Assembly (NCBI RefSeq): GCF_963678635.1 | Contig: NC_087067.1 | Location: forward strand, 49,904,233 to 49,964,232 | Origin: Symsagittifera roscoffensis | Taxonomy: Eukaryota > Xenacoelomorpha > Acoela > Convolutidae | Length of the DNA stretch: 60,000 bases | Direction: 5' to 3' | Shown here: piece after piece, positions 45,601 to 57,100 of the stretch | Layout: each line of letters starts with the position of its first letter | Position numbering within the stretch: position 1 is the first letter of the stretch | Notes under the pieces: generated by a model | Databases searched by the model: none | What the model was told of the DNA's origin: nothing | Seen by the model: only the letters and a program-made list of their open reading frames with translations | Position numbers and translations under genes: made by a program

Positions 45601-47043
45601 TCTTTCAGGTGCAAATTGTTTTGTTAAAAAACTGCAAGTGGCACGAACAAACGTGAATGAATTTTACTTCAATATTCGTTTGCAGTTTTTAAGTGCAAAT
45701 GAACGTGGTGAAGTCATTTATATAGGTCGTGATAAAAGTTACGCGAAAATTGGACTTCAGATGGTTTGGCTTTTGATTTTTTTTTTCCATTCAAATTAAT
45801 TTGCTAAAGTAAAGGCAAATCACACTGTCCAAATATGAAAGTAGAGATGGCTCAAAAAAAACTAATTTTTGCTGTTTTACTTCAGTTTTTTCCCGTTCGA
45901 ATAAACAACCTCTTACTCCAGTTTTCTCAAATTATGTTAGGCATAAAAGCGTTAAGATCATATATAGTTTTAGCAGATCTTTAAGAAACAGTATGCTTGT
46001 GTTCACGTGCATTTTTTTCAACTGTTTCCAGGCAGATGAAAAAAATGGATTTTCAAGCGGAAGGAAAAGTTCGCTTGCAATCCTTTCTCTTAACTGAGCT
46101 TAGGTGTATCAAAAAAGTTTCCAGCTTTAAAGATCTTTGAAATTCTTATACTTTTTAGTTTGAAACACTAATGCAGAAAAGCTTTAAAAAAGAGATATTT
46201 TGGTTTACTTGAATTGATCAACTATTTTCCAGCTGTCTATCGTTTTATCGTCTTGCTTAATTGCTTTGCTTATACAACGTACATAACAGAGCGTTAGTGG
46301 ATTTTCTAAAACTTTTAATCGCAAAAGAAAGTATTGCCTGGTAAAATTGTTCTTAAACAATTTCGTTCCGCTATTTCGTTCCACAATATAGGCAAAAATA
46401 ACAAAGTGCAAATTTTTTAGCCAAATTTAATGTTTTTTTGTGTCCATTTCTGTAAATTTATCTTGCTAATTATGCTCAGCTGCTTGTCAGGTTTTTCTTC
46501 TTAGCTTCTTCGCCTCTCTAGTATTGAAGGTTTCAAGACTTTTTGCTTTCAATTGGCTGTATTGCAGGTTCGGTATCTCGTTCCAGAGCTCGTATAATTA
46601 GTTGTAACAATCATCTGATTCAAGTTTACCGTTGAAAGTCTATGCAAATAAGATTTTCAAATTTAGTGGTTCTGCCATACTGTTTTTTGCCAATGATGAC
46701 AAAACCAGGACTGGTCACATTTTTGTTTGTACGATGTAATTGTTTTAGCGCCTACCGAAATGCCCTCAATCTTCGCCCAGGCTACATCAGGGCCAGATTC
46801 AACCTAGGAGTAGCCTGTCAGAATTTACACTCACACAAAGAAGCGATAGAACACTTCCTGGTGGCCTTAAACATGCAGGCCCAGGCCAGTGGACCGAAAG
46901 GCGAAAAGAGCGAAACTTCCTCGGCTATTTGGACCAATTTGATCACTTCTATCCACAAGATAGGCGCCTTTGAAGAGTTGTCACGCTCAGTCGTGAAGCG
47001 AGACCTGAAATCATTGAGTTTTCACTTTGCGGTCAACATATGA
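39671..47043 (+). CDS. PEX5: PEX5, peroxisomal targeting signal 1 receptor (complete, 8 exons)
   Basis: Coding exons: 39671-39777, 40609-40829, 41497-41790, 42210-42471, 42806-43020, 43959-44235, 44811-44903 and 46749-47043 (stop TGA). All junctions fit in phase, giving 587 residues. PEX5 binds the C-terminal SKL-type signal of peroxisomal matrix proteins in the cytosol, docks at PEX14/PEX13, and is recycled after ubiquitination of an N-terminal cysteine. That cysteine is C14 (ADCLGNNSLIKLA). FVDEF (89-93) matches the LVxEF motif, and W119SNEF and W171ADQF are WxxxF docking motifs, fewer than in vertebrates. YRFNEENPFEG (about 270) precedes the TPR region: GDIPNAVLLFEEAVKQ, WFYLGVAQTENENDEAAI, ALLWNRLGACLANGDRSEEA and AYRNALNLRPGYIRARFNLG. 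A linker of about 40 residues splits the third TPR area, as in the family. The C-terminus (RDLKSLSFHF) parallels RDLSTLLTMF. The start ATG is the first in frame before C14. Confidence 0.95.
40032..40575 (-). mobile_element. Helentron-like R5 element in PEX5 intron 1
   Basis: A reverse-oriented full copy of the family at 54033-55076. Its start TGTTCCGACT (complement at 40566-40575) is repeated in inverted form near, but not at, the other end (AGTCGGAACA), outside which lie the hairpin CAGGGC-TTC-GCCCTG and the tail ending CAGTCTTGT. The interior includes an inverted block with TTAACGCGCGATATAT. No coding capacity. Confidence 0.65.
40830..41496. other. PEX5 intron 2
   Basis: No transposon end or gene recognised. 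Confidence 0.4.
43021..43622. other. PEX5 intron 5, left part
   Basis: About 43060-43170 shows R1-like text (TATATAGGTC, TTGATGATTTTTTG, CAGGAAAAAG). The remainder is unremarkable. Confidence 0.4.
43623..43928 (-). mobile_element. LINE C-terminal fragment in PEX5 intron 5
   Basis: A 101-residue uninterrupted minus-strand frame: FWGLLYRLRGVLTTAQLIK then TYFSHIQPVLQHGVIVYG and a KLETKQNQ block. This is the region just after the reverse transcriptase core in jockey/I-type LINEs (KTYYSLIYPHLQYGIIVWG pattern). It ends 30 bases before PEX5 exon 6 and is truncated at both ends. Confidence 0.7.
44273..44576 (+). mobile_element. Intact 304-bp hAT MITE with 8-bp duplication AATGAAAA
   Basis: Starts CAGGGGCGGATTAAGG and ends TTCCGCCCCTG, giving an inverted terminal CAGGGGCGGA. 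The exact 8-base repeat AATGAAAA lies at 44265-44272 and 44577-44584. It defines the ends of the family also seen at 3655, 7540 and 8012. It sits in PEX5 intron 6, with no coding. Confidence 0.9.
44904..46748. other. PEX5 intron 7
   Basis: About 45700-46060 carries R1-like blocks (TATATAGGTC, GTTTTCTCAAATTATG). The remainder has no recognised element, and the open frames at 45450-45656 and 46205-46411 have no family. Confidence 0.4.
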
Positions 47044-48189
47044 CCAAATAGAAAAAGAATTTCTCCAGCCTTTTTAAATTCTATATGGATCTATGTAGAA
47101 TATCCTTTTGAATATAAATATAATTTGTACTCATCTTACATAACTTTCTTCTTCAAAGATTGAATGTTGGATATTTGAAGAGAGCATTGTGTCAGTATTT
47201 GAGTTTTTTTTAATTTCCCAGAAGCCGATAAAACTAAGAAGTCAATCATTTTATTCTGAATTGTAAGCCGTTTGCAGAGTGAGCACGTGTGTTTTTTAAA
47301 GTTTTTGTTCCTGAGAAACTTTTTGGAAGGCTAAACCTGGATACTCAATACTCGGACAATTTTGGAATGGAACCATTCTTTCCTGATGCAAAGTTTTGGG
47401 GAGGGAAATTTTTGGCATCGCAATAGAGTGCTAATTTGTTTTTTAGTTGCCTGAATTGAACTCTCGCGAAGGTTTTTTTGGCAAAAAAAAACGTTTTTTC
47501 CTGGTATTCAAGCATCTGCGCTAATTATTAGAGTTACCAAAAACAATTACATTAATCAAAAGGCAAGGTTAGTAGCGCACAAATTTCAGTAATAGGGGTT
47601 TGATTGAATTGAAACCTGTTCGTTTGATGGCATAAATTAGCCGAGGCTAAACTAACATGTGCTCACTTATGAATATTGACTTCAGGATCTGGTTAACTTA
47701 TTCTTAGCTAACATAACTTAGCCATAACAACATAAACTGAACTCAGTTTAATAAGTGCGACATCCGTTTTGATATCAAGTTGGTTATTGTTACTACTATT
47801 TAACGCCATTCAAAAGCCCAAAGAGCAAGAGAAACTAAAGAAGAGCACCTTTGCTATTGCAGGCACGAATTAAAGTCGTTTGGGCCATTTTTTATCTCGA
47901 TTATCGTGAATTCGGACTACTTTTTTCCTATGTTTACTTACTAGTAACTTCATCTGAACCAAGACAGAACAGCTATCCTAGTTTTCAATTTGCACCTGCC
48001 ACCTAGACCGAATATAGTATTATAATTTCTTCATCTTGAGATTGGATTCTACTAAGACGAAACTCAGACTCAAAACTGAAACTCAGAGAAACTGTTATTA
48101 CCATTTTTTTTACCTCACATAATTTTTGATTGGACCAAGATTTTCTAATCGCTGAATAGCGTGGTAGTACAACTGACCAAGACTTTAAG
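47044..48189. other. Intergenic region PEX5-TBCEL
   Basis: 1.1 kb between two + strand genes. There is no perfect AATAAA close to the PEX5 stop; an AT-rich AATATAAATATAA lies at 47110. No promoter motif for TBCEL is evident and no transposon is recognised. Confidence 0.4.
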
Positions 48190-51100
48190 ATGACAACTTC
48201 GACTAATAATACAACAGAAGAACCGACTAGTGAGTCTTCAGTTAGTTCCAAGTTAACTGAGTTTGGCGAAAGAGGAACAACAGCTAAAGACACCGCTAAG
48301 AAAGCGAGAGCAGTGAGCAAAAGTAGAGTGCGTCTTCCACAGAAGTCGTTTCAAGGCAGTAAAGCTAACGGTCCTATTTTTCAGTACTTCATGACTGGTG
48401 ACGATTACTCCTCGCCAGATACTGCTGGTGTGACCACCCCCACCAAGCGACGTCACTCCCCCCTTGGGTCTCTGAGTGACTATGGGGCTGGTAGTTTTGA
48501 GGGGAATGAGTTACCGGATCAGAGTCCGAGAAAACTGACCATCTGCGAGGCGATTGACGAGAAGTTCTCACATGTAAATTACAACGCGTCCCGCTTTTGT
48601 CCAGTTGATTTGTCCCCAGTTAAGTTCGAAAAAGACGGATCAGTTAGAGTACCCTGGACCCTAGTGCTAGAGGGCAGGAAAATAGGGTATGCGGGGGACT
48701 GTGAAAGTCTGTCTAAATATTGTGGAAATGTCAGAGAGCTGGATTTGTCACACAACGATCTTCAGTCTTGGAACGAGGTGAGAACAAAAAAAAACAGTTA
48801 TCCTTGAAGAACAAACGAAAATGGTATCAGCTTGATGACGTAAAACAGTCATTTTCACTGTCCGAATTTAGTAAGAGGGAAATGATATGGTAACATAATA
48901 ATTCTCAGCTGCAATAACACATTCCTTCCCTGTTTTCAAAAACGACAAGAATATTTAATATTGCTAAGGTATTTCAATATAATAAAGTTTAAAAAGAACT
49001 GCCCGTTGTGCAAAATGCGCTGAAAATTCAGATCACAGGTAGTTTTGTTTTTCCAATTGAGTAATGTTTTTGCGTGGTTGGAGCAATTAAATTTAAAGTT
49101 TTATAGAAAATTAAAAGATTTTCAATCGACTGCCTTAATCTGTGTAAAATAAAAAAATATATATTTTCAGATTTATTTTTAAGGTTTGTTGGGGAAGCCT
49201 TAGACTAAGCTTCAAAAGCTTGTTTTCCACAGCTGGAAGCTAACTTTTTATAGCTATAGTAAGTGCCCTTCACTTTACTCGGTCGCTTTACTGGGTCTCA
49301 ATTACTTTAAAACGGGAAAATTTCAAATATGTTTTTTTTTCGAATCTCAGAGGGCTTATGGGAATCTTTCAAATACGGATCGATTCACGACTGAAATTGC
49401 CTCAATAGGTTGTATCTTTCGTCCCTTCCGATGTTTATTTATGTTATTTGATTTTGTGGAAAACCGAATTGAGAAATTAGCGAATACAAAGTTCCTACCA
49501 TGATCAATTATTGAGCAACGATTCAAATTTTTTTTTGGAAATCGTTTTTTTTTGTTTTGAGAATTCTTTGTTTCTCGGAGATCGAAGGCAGGAGGTGATT
49601 AGTCATGTATTTAGCTTTCTGATGAGATAAAGGGTGCGAAAGAACGTGAATGGCTTTATAATTATACTAAGAAATTATCATTGAGAAAACCTCGAAATCT
49701 AAAGCGTTTGAATGTGTGTTTAAGCGATCTTGCGAGTGTTCAGTTATAATACTTTCCAACTCGCTTAAAATAGTGCTGATTTTGGTAGCACTTTTGCTGC
49801 ATAGCTTTAGCGTTTGCAGTATAATCGCAAATATATATGTGCTTTATTGGTGGCTAGTGTTTTGACAACCTCAGGAGCGCATTGAGCAGATGCGAGGACT
49901 TTAGACTCTTTATCTCCAGGTTGGGGTTCAATTCCGGTTGTTCTTGCAGTTTTTTATCTCAGAAAAAGCGATTCAGTTTGTACTATTTGCTCTAGCAAGC
50001 GAATTTTCAAACCGTTTTTCCAGTCACGACAAAAATGGAATATCTTATTGCATCTTATACCGTGACTGAAAAGTATTCATTATGCTTTTGTTAACACCTG
50101 TGACGCTTATTTCTGGTCTTTGCGCGTAAAAAAAGTCTGATGAAATTTCCTGCTCACCTTCGGTAGCTAAAACAAATTAATGAGTTTGTTTCTTGTAGTG
50201 AACATCAAATTCTATATTCCAGCAAAATGATCAACTGAAGTTGAAAATTGACCAAAGTTATCTATATATAATACTAGTAGCGGGCTGATGTGCACGTTGC
50301 GCGGATGTGCAGAAGGTAACGACCACAAAAATCATTATAAACAAATATGAATTATGAATAAATTTTGAACAAACAATGAAAAAGTGTCTTTTTTTTGTCC
50401 TGGCGTTCAAAATGTTAGGTCGTTTTCATGGTAAAGGAATGAAAAAAGACTTCATTACACTAGCAATGCTTGTGTTATAGTATGATCCATTTTTTTCCCA
50501 ACCTAAGTAGCAAATATTGTTGCGACGCAAATATTGCTGCGATAAAATGTGTTCTTTTTGAAAGTGTTCATTTTAATCGAAAACCAGCTATTAAGTACAG
50601 CCAATGCTAAGGATTTTAGCACAGACTATTATAGTTCCGACTTTCGTAACGAAAGTAACGGAATAATTGTGCTCGGGTGGTTTTTTTTTCAGACAAATTT
50701 CGACTTTTTAACTAGCAATTTTTGACGGGATTTTTTTTCCGTCTTAGAAGTTCCAAATTAGTTGAAGAAAGCTTGTTTGCCATAATTGATGCTTTACAAG
50801 GAGCGAAATCTTTACTTTTGTACTGCGAAAAACAGACTTAAGAAAAATTTAAATGCTAAAGAAAAATTTAGATAGTTTCAGAAAAATTTAATGACGTGTG
50901 GGGGGATGATTTTCACAAAAAACTTCAATTTTTAGAAGAAAAAAATTCAATTTGTTTTTTTTTTACATTCAATTTTTTTTATGTTATTACTGCTCCATGA
51001 ACCTCAAAAGGCAGTCGGAACATTCAGGACTTCGCCCTGATACGAGCAGTTGTTTTTCTATCGATTATAGTAAAATTGTTCTTGAGCAAACTGTGGTATC

Positions 51101-54100
51101 TTTTGCGACGAAATATCACTTCACGAAAATTTTGAATACTTCACGACATTTTCTCAAGTTTTGATTTTTTTTGTGTTATAAATCAGGTAAATCAAGAGCG
51201 TTAAAGCCAGTGATGTTCATTAAAAAAATTAAATTAATTTAATTTTTAATTTAAATTTCCATTTATTTAAATGTGAAATTATGAGCCCACTCAACTTAAA
51301 TGAAAAATTTTATTTTAAATCGAACAATTTAAATTGAAAAAAAAAAAATCAAATTGTTCGCGCGGAATTCGATCCGACGCCACAATACACAAATTAGTAA
51401 TGTCAATTTGTTTCACTTTGCACAGTTCTGCGGGAAAAGCAAATAATCTAAATTTTGACGACAAAATTGATTAGATTTTTCTTGCAAATAGATATGCCTA
51501 AAAAATTCCTTTTCTACAAAATTGCGAAATTACCCAAAAGTGGCAGACGAACTGAGAAAAACAGACTTAAGAAAAATTTAAATTGCTAAAGAAAAAATTA
51601 GATAGTTTCAGAAAAATTTAAATTGATGCCAACAATTTTTATAATTTTCCTGAACAAATTGAATTTATATTTCAATTTTTTAATGGACATCACTGGTTAA
51701 AGCCAGACTAGTGTTAGGCGAGTTTGCAAACAGTAGATTTTGAATAGTTCCAAATCAACGGATATTGGCGAGAACTTATTGTTCCGACCGCTATTTGATC
51801 TGATTCAGTCGCCCTTTCTCTGAAAAACAATTGCTGGAATTTTTTTCGTTAGTTTTAGAGATTTTTTATGTTGTTTTCTTAAATCAGTTTGGACAGAATG
51901 TTGTGCTGCAACCAGCAATGCTTGTTATTTCAAGGTTTTGTCAATTTGAAAAACTAAATCGTAGTTGATCATCCGCAATGATTGTTTTTTTTTTGTTAAA
52001 ACGCCCTCAGTTGAATTTTCGTGTCTCTGAATAAACCTTTCAGCGAATAGAAATTATTTATCCATTTTTTGTCGACTCGATTGTTCACAAATTTACTCGA
52101 CTGTTCAGGTGGTGACGATTCTGAACGAGATGCCGCACTTGACTGAACTGATGTTGGGCCACAACAAACGCCTATGTCACAATGTAGATTTCACATCATC
52201 ATCATCCATGTCACAATCGAAAGGCCAAAAGCAACAACACAGCATGAATGGAATCCGGAGCATGAGTAGTCCGGAAGAAGAACTAGGTAAATGGGATTAT
52301 GGGAATTTCAACTCGCAAGTTTATTCCATTCACAAGGCGATGGTGCACTAAGTTATGGTATGTCTGGTATGTGGACAAGCATGTCCATTTTTTTCAACTC
52401 ATGGCAAGTTTATGCATTAATTATAGCTCATTATCAGTACATACGCTATATAAAAGAGCTCACTTTGCTGTCTGTTACATAAGAGTAAATTATGCGTGAA
52501 AAAAATTGAGGCAAAGTACAAAGTATAATTGGTTGAGGCAGGTGGTTCCTTAATCCGAAGGTTGAATTTGGAAAATTCAAGGTTTGAAGGTTTAAAGTTT
52601 TTTTCTTTCAAGACATATTTTTGCAATTTATTGTTTTTTGGCATTTAGGGCTTATGTTTGTTTACCCTTGCGATAAGCAAGGGTATTGCAATCGAGTACT
52701 AGACTTTTTTCCCCGTAATTAACTCTAAGCACAGATTTCGTAAGTGAAAATGTTACATGTGTTTTACTGGAGAGGTGAATATAGTGGGTGCATTTTAGGC
52801 ATGGGCCTTTTGTGACGGTTATGATTTCCTTAAATGATATTTTCTATGTCGAAATTTTTCTGTATCTTTTCGGCGCTTGAGTGTCTGCTTTAACTCCATG
52901 GGCCTATTTTCCGAATGATTTTTTTCAATTATTTCTTGTTTTTTTGTAAGAAAGGTTGGAGTTTTACAATATCTTTTAGAAAAATTTCGGTTAATTTGCC
53001 AGACCCTTTTTAATAACAGTAAAAAATTTAAAAACAATTTTTTCTACATTTTTTTTAATTTTCTTGTTTTTCCGTTATTCTTTTCAGTATGCATAATACA
53101 TTTGTTTTAAACTTTTGCGGCTTTTGATTGTTCAATGAGCTGTTTTTTTTTTATTTTTTCTAATTGAATTTTTGAATTGAGTAAGTAATTGAATTTTTGA
53201 GCTTTCGCAATTTTTCAAATTTTTTTAAACGTTTTTCTACAACAATTGAAATTATTGGTTCATCGCTTTCCAGTCCATATTGATTTGAAAAATAGCTATT
53301 TCAATTGAAAAACGAGAACCAAACAAGCCTGAACTGCCGGGAAATCAGAAATTATTAAATTCAATTTTTTTAGCGTTTTCAATTAAAATTGCAGGACGAG
53401 TTCATCGTTTTGCAATATCAAGTTGAGTTGCTGTCTGCTAAGCTTTCTCATGCATTTGTTGAGTTTCTCCAATTTTGCGTAGGTTAAACAAAATACAAAA
53501 CTAGCGAAATAATTTCTATTTTTTGTTCGCTAATGAAAAAAAAATTATGTCCAGCTATTTTTGAATAGTTTTGGGGTGTTGATCAGTTTTCAAGTTCTGT
53601 TTTGGTAAGTTCAGGGAGGAGGACATGAATTTTCTTAAGCTTTGTAAATCAGTTTTTTCGGCTCAACATGTCTCTGCTGAAAGATTATCAGATTAGTTGC
53701 CACATCACTGATTTTTCTTTTCTTGTAGTTGTTTTCTTGATATATCTTTTCTTGTTTCCAAGTTTTTGTAGTTGAAAGTGCAAGTTTTATTGATTCTAGT
53801 CTCAGGTGAGACTTAAAACTGTAGCGGTTTTTTATGACATCATATTTTTTTTTGCTGAACTTGTTGTCTGCTCGAAAGATTGTCGGCCATGTTTTCTCTT
53901 TTGTTCCGTTGCTTATTTAATACCTAAATTTCTGGCTTGTTAGCCTAGAAATAACTTCTATTGAGACCTGCAAAATTATAATTTTAGTAGAATTAGTTTT
54001 TTAACGTTTTCCATTTTTTCGGCTTATGTTTTTGTTCCGATTTTCGATACGAAAGTAACGGAATATTTGTGCTCGGGGTGGTTTTTTTTTCTTCAGACAA

Positions 54101-57100
54101 ATTTCAGACTTTTTAACTAGCCATTTTTGACCGAATTTTTTTAGATCATTCGAAAGGTATTGTTGTCCTGAGATCAAATTTGAAAAGATATTTCACCTGT
54201 GATCTTTTTTCGTAAAGTTACGGGGGTTTAAAGATTGCCATTTTGGCCAATTTGGGACAATTAACGCGCGATATAATTCGCGCTATTAACGCGTCAGCGG
54301 AGAGTTAATCCGTCTTAGAAATCGTTCCAACTTGGTTGAAAGAAGCTTAATTGCCATAATTGGTTTGTTACAAGGAGCGAAATCTATCCTTTTGTACTTT
54401 ATATGGCGTGTGGGGGGATGATTTTCATTTAAAAATTTCACATTTTAGAAAAAAAACCTTTTTTTGTTTTTTTTTTCATTGAATTTTTTATGTTATTACT
54501 GCTCCATAAATCTTAAAAGGCAGTCGGAACATTCAGGGCTTTGCCATGATACGCGCAGTCTTGTTGTTCCGACTTTCGGTACGAAAGTAACGGAATATTT
54601 GTGCTCGGGGTGGGTTTTTTTTTCTTCAGACAAATTTCGACTTTTTAACTAGCCATTTTTGACGGAGTTTATTTATATCATTCAAAAGATATTGTTGCCG
54701 TGAGCTCAAATTTGAAAAGATATTTCACCTGTGATCATTTTTCGTAAAGTTATGGGGGTTTAAAGATTGCCATTTGGGACAATTAACGCGCGATATATTT
54801 CGCGCTATTAACGCGTAAGCGGAGAGTTAATCCGTCTTAAAATCGTTCCAAATTGGTTGAAAGAAGTTTATTTGCCATAATTGATTTGTTACAAGGAGCG
54901 AAATCTATCTCTTTCTATTTTAGTGTGGGGGGATGATTTTCATAAAAAATTTCAAATTTTAGAATTTTTTTTTTCATTTTATTTTAATACATAATTTTTA
55001 ATGTTATTACTGCTCCATAATACCTTAAAAGGCAGTCGGAAAATTCAGGGCTTCGCCCTGATACGAGCAGTCTTGTTTATGTTTTGTTTTCAATCGCAAT
55101 TGGTGCGATGCTCAGCTGCGTCTCTAAGTGAATGTTTTGCGTGTGGTTGGTTACATGCAGGCTCGCCCGTTTTGTATGGCGCTAAACTATTGTTATTTCG
55201 CTAGCAATGTGTTTTTTACGCAGTTGCAATTTCATGACAAGGCGACCTTGCATCGAAAGCGACAAATGGTAGTAATTTAGAAGATAATAAAAATAGAATT
55301 AGAGTAGAAAATAGTAAATTAGAAGATTCGTAGAGCGCGAATATTTGCATCAAGCGAGAATTAGTACCGAGAACAACTTTTGATCAGAATCATTTAGAAA
55401 TCAAGGTTGAAAGATAATCCCTCAATTTGATTCAAAATGACATTGTTTTGATCCGAGAAAAATTTCTGATCAGACTCAATTAGAAATGAAGGTTGAAAGA
55501 TAATCCCTCAATTTTTTTTCAAAATGATATTGTTTTGATCCGAGAAAAATTTCTGATCAGACTCAATTAGAAATGAAGGTTGAAAGATAATCCCTCAATT
55601 TTTTTCAAAATGATATTGTTTTGGTTGTTTGTTTAAGAAGTTCAAACAGTCGAGATCGACTTTTTTCATATTTGGCAACGTTAGTACCACATTCTCCTGC
55701 TTGGATTCGAGCTATTTTATTTTCAGTCGTGCTCTACTCATTCCGGCATTAATCCGGCTCAGAAAAACTTCCAAATTGAATTGAGGTAATATATGATCTT
55801 GCTAATGCGTTACTAGGCAAGAAATATTTCACTTTTCTTCTTAGCGTGTGGGGCGTGAGTCATTTCATAATTCTTATATTTTTTTTACAATTCGAAAATT
55901 TCAATTTTGATCGAGTTCCGAAATTGAAATATCGCATGTATGTTACACAAGCAAGCTACTTAAGCGTAGAAAATGGAGGCCATTTTTCCACTTAAATTGC
56001 AATTTCATTCAATTTCTGAGCTGAATTTTTGCTTCAAGAGTTTGTTCAATAATTTTGAGCTTCGTGCTTTTATGTACATTCATTACTCGCGTCTACGACA
56101 TGTGGGCCTCAATCTGTCTCTGCGTGGTTTGAGTTTCATAATATCTTGAATCCTGTTTTCTAATCTTTTTTTAAACCTTTTTTGTTGATTTTGCGAATTC
56201 CACGATGTTTACATTAGCGAGCGTAGTTTATTAATGTGATTCGCAAATAAAAGTGCTCATTTGGTGACATTGGAGATTTCTTAGAAACTGGTCTCTGCTT
56301 TTTTGTGGCGAGTGTTAGTCGATCGTTGAGCGACTGTGGAACAGATGGAAGGGCGTGGGACTCCTGGTTTTCATATTTGGTGGCAATTTTGCCGCATAGC
56401 ATTGACAATATAAGCATCTATTTCTGCATCATTGTTGGATAGTTTTACCATTAGCAAGGTTTCAAGGGCCAGTGATGCAGATGCGAGATTGTCAGATTTG
56501 GTTTCCTAATTGTTTACTAAGTCTTGGCTTATTTCTAATAAACTTTAATCCCTGCATCATATGTTATGCAAAGCTCAGCTTCAAAAATCATTGTTTGGCC
56601 TTCAATTGAGGTTTGAGCTTTTGTTTCTTATAGAAATAGCTGTGACCCCTCAAGTCTGGTTGCAAAAATCTATGGTAAAAGGAAATAACTCATCTAAACT
56701 CTTCGACAATTTTTGTTCGAAAACGGCCGGAAAAGGTTCAAAGTAAATCTTTCACGAAAAACGATTTTGTTCGTCTCTGTTACAATTGAGCCGAGAGGTC
56801 CCAGTTTCATCTGCCTCCACAATCAAGCAGACACCGCAAGAAAATTAAAGAGAAAAGCATATTGTAGCCAATAGCATAGAGCTCTAGCCAAACAATAGCC
56901 AGACTATCTTGTTTAATTATCTTTACGCAAGCGAAGCCTGATGTATTACTACAGGGTATTTTTCCAAGCTAATTCGCAAATATTAGTGCTACTTTTGGTG
57001 GCCTTTTTAAAGCAGGCTGTTTTGGCATTTTTATAGCACGTGCTTTGTCATTCGATTTTTTAGTTCAATATATTCCCAAAATTTTTGAATTGCATAGTTT

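Noticed and set aside
48003-48571. Minus-strand frames opposite TBCEL exon 1
   Set aside because: Antisense shadows of the coding exon; no independent evidence.
49868-49950. A possible second tRNA gene
   Set aside because: Acceptor ends and B box are good, but the D and anticodon arms do not fold and similar worn pieces recur, so it is treated as SINE-like.
54024-55085. A 9-bp direct repeat TTATGTTTT around the tandem R5 pair, taken as target duplication
   Set aside because: The other R5 copies show no matching flanking repeat, and the surrounding text is T-rich, so chance is likely. Kept as counter-evidence to the Helentron reading.
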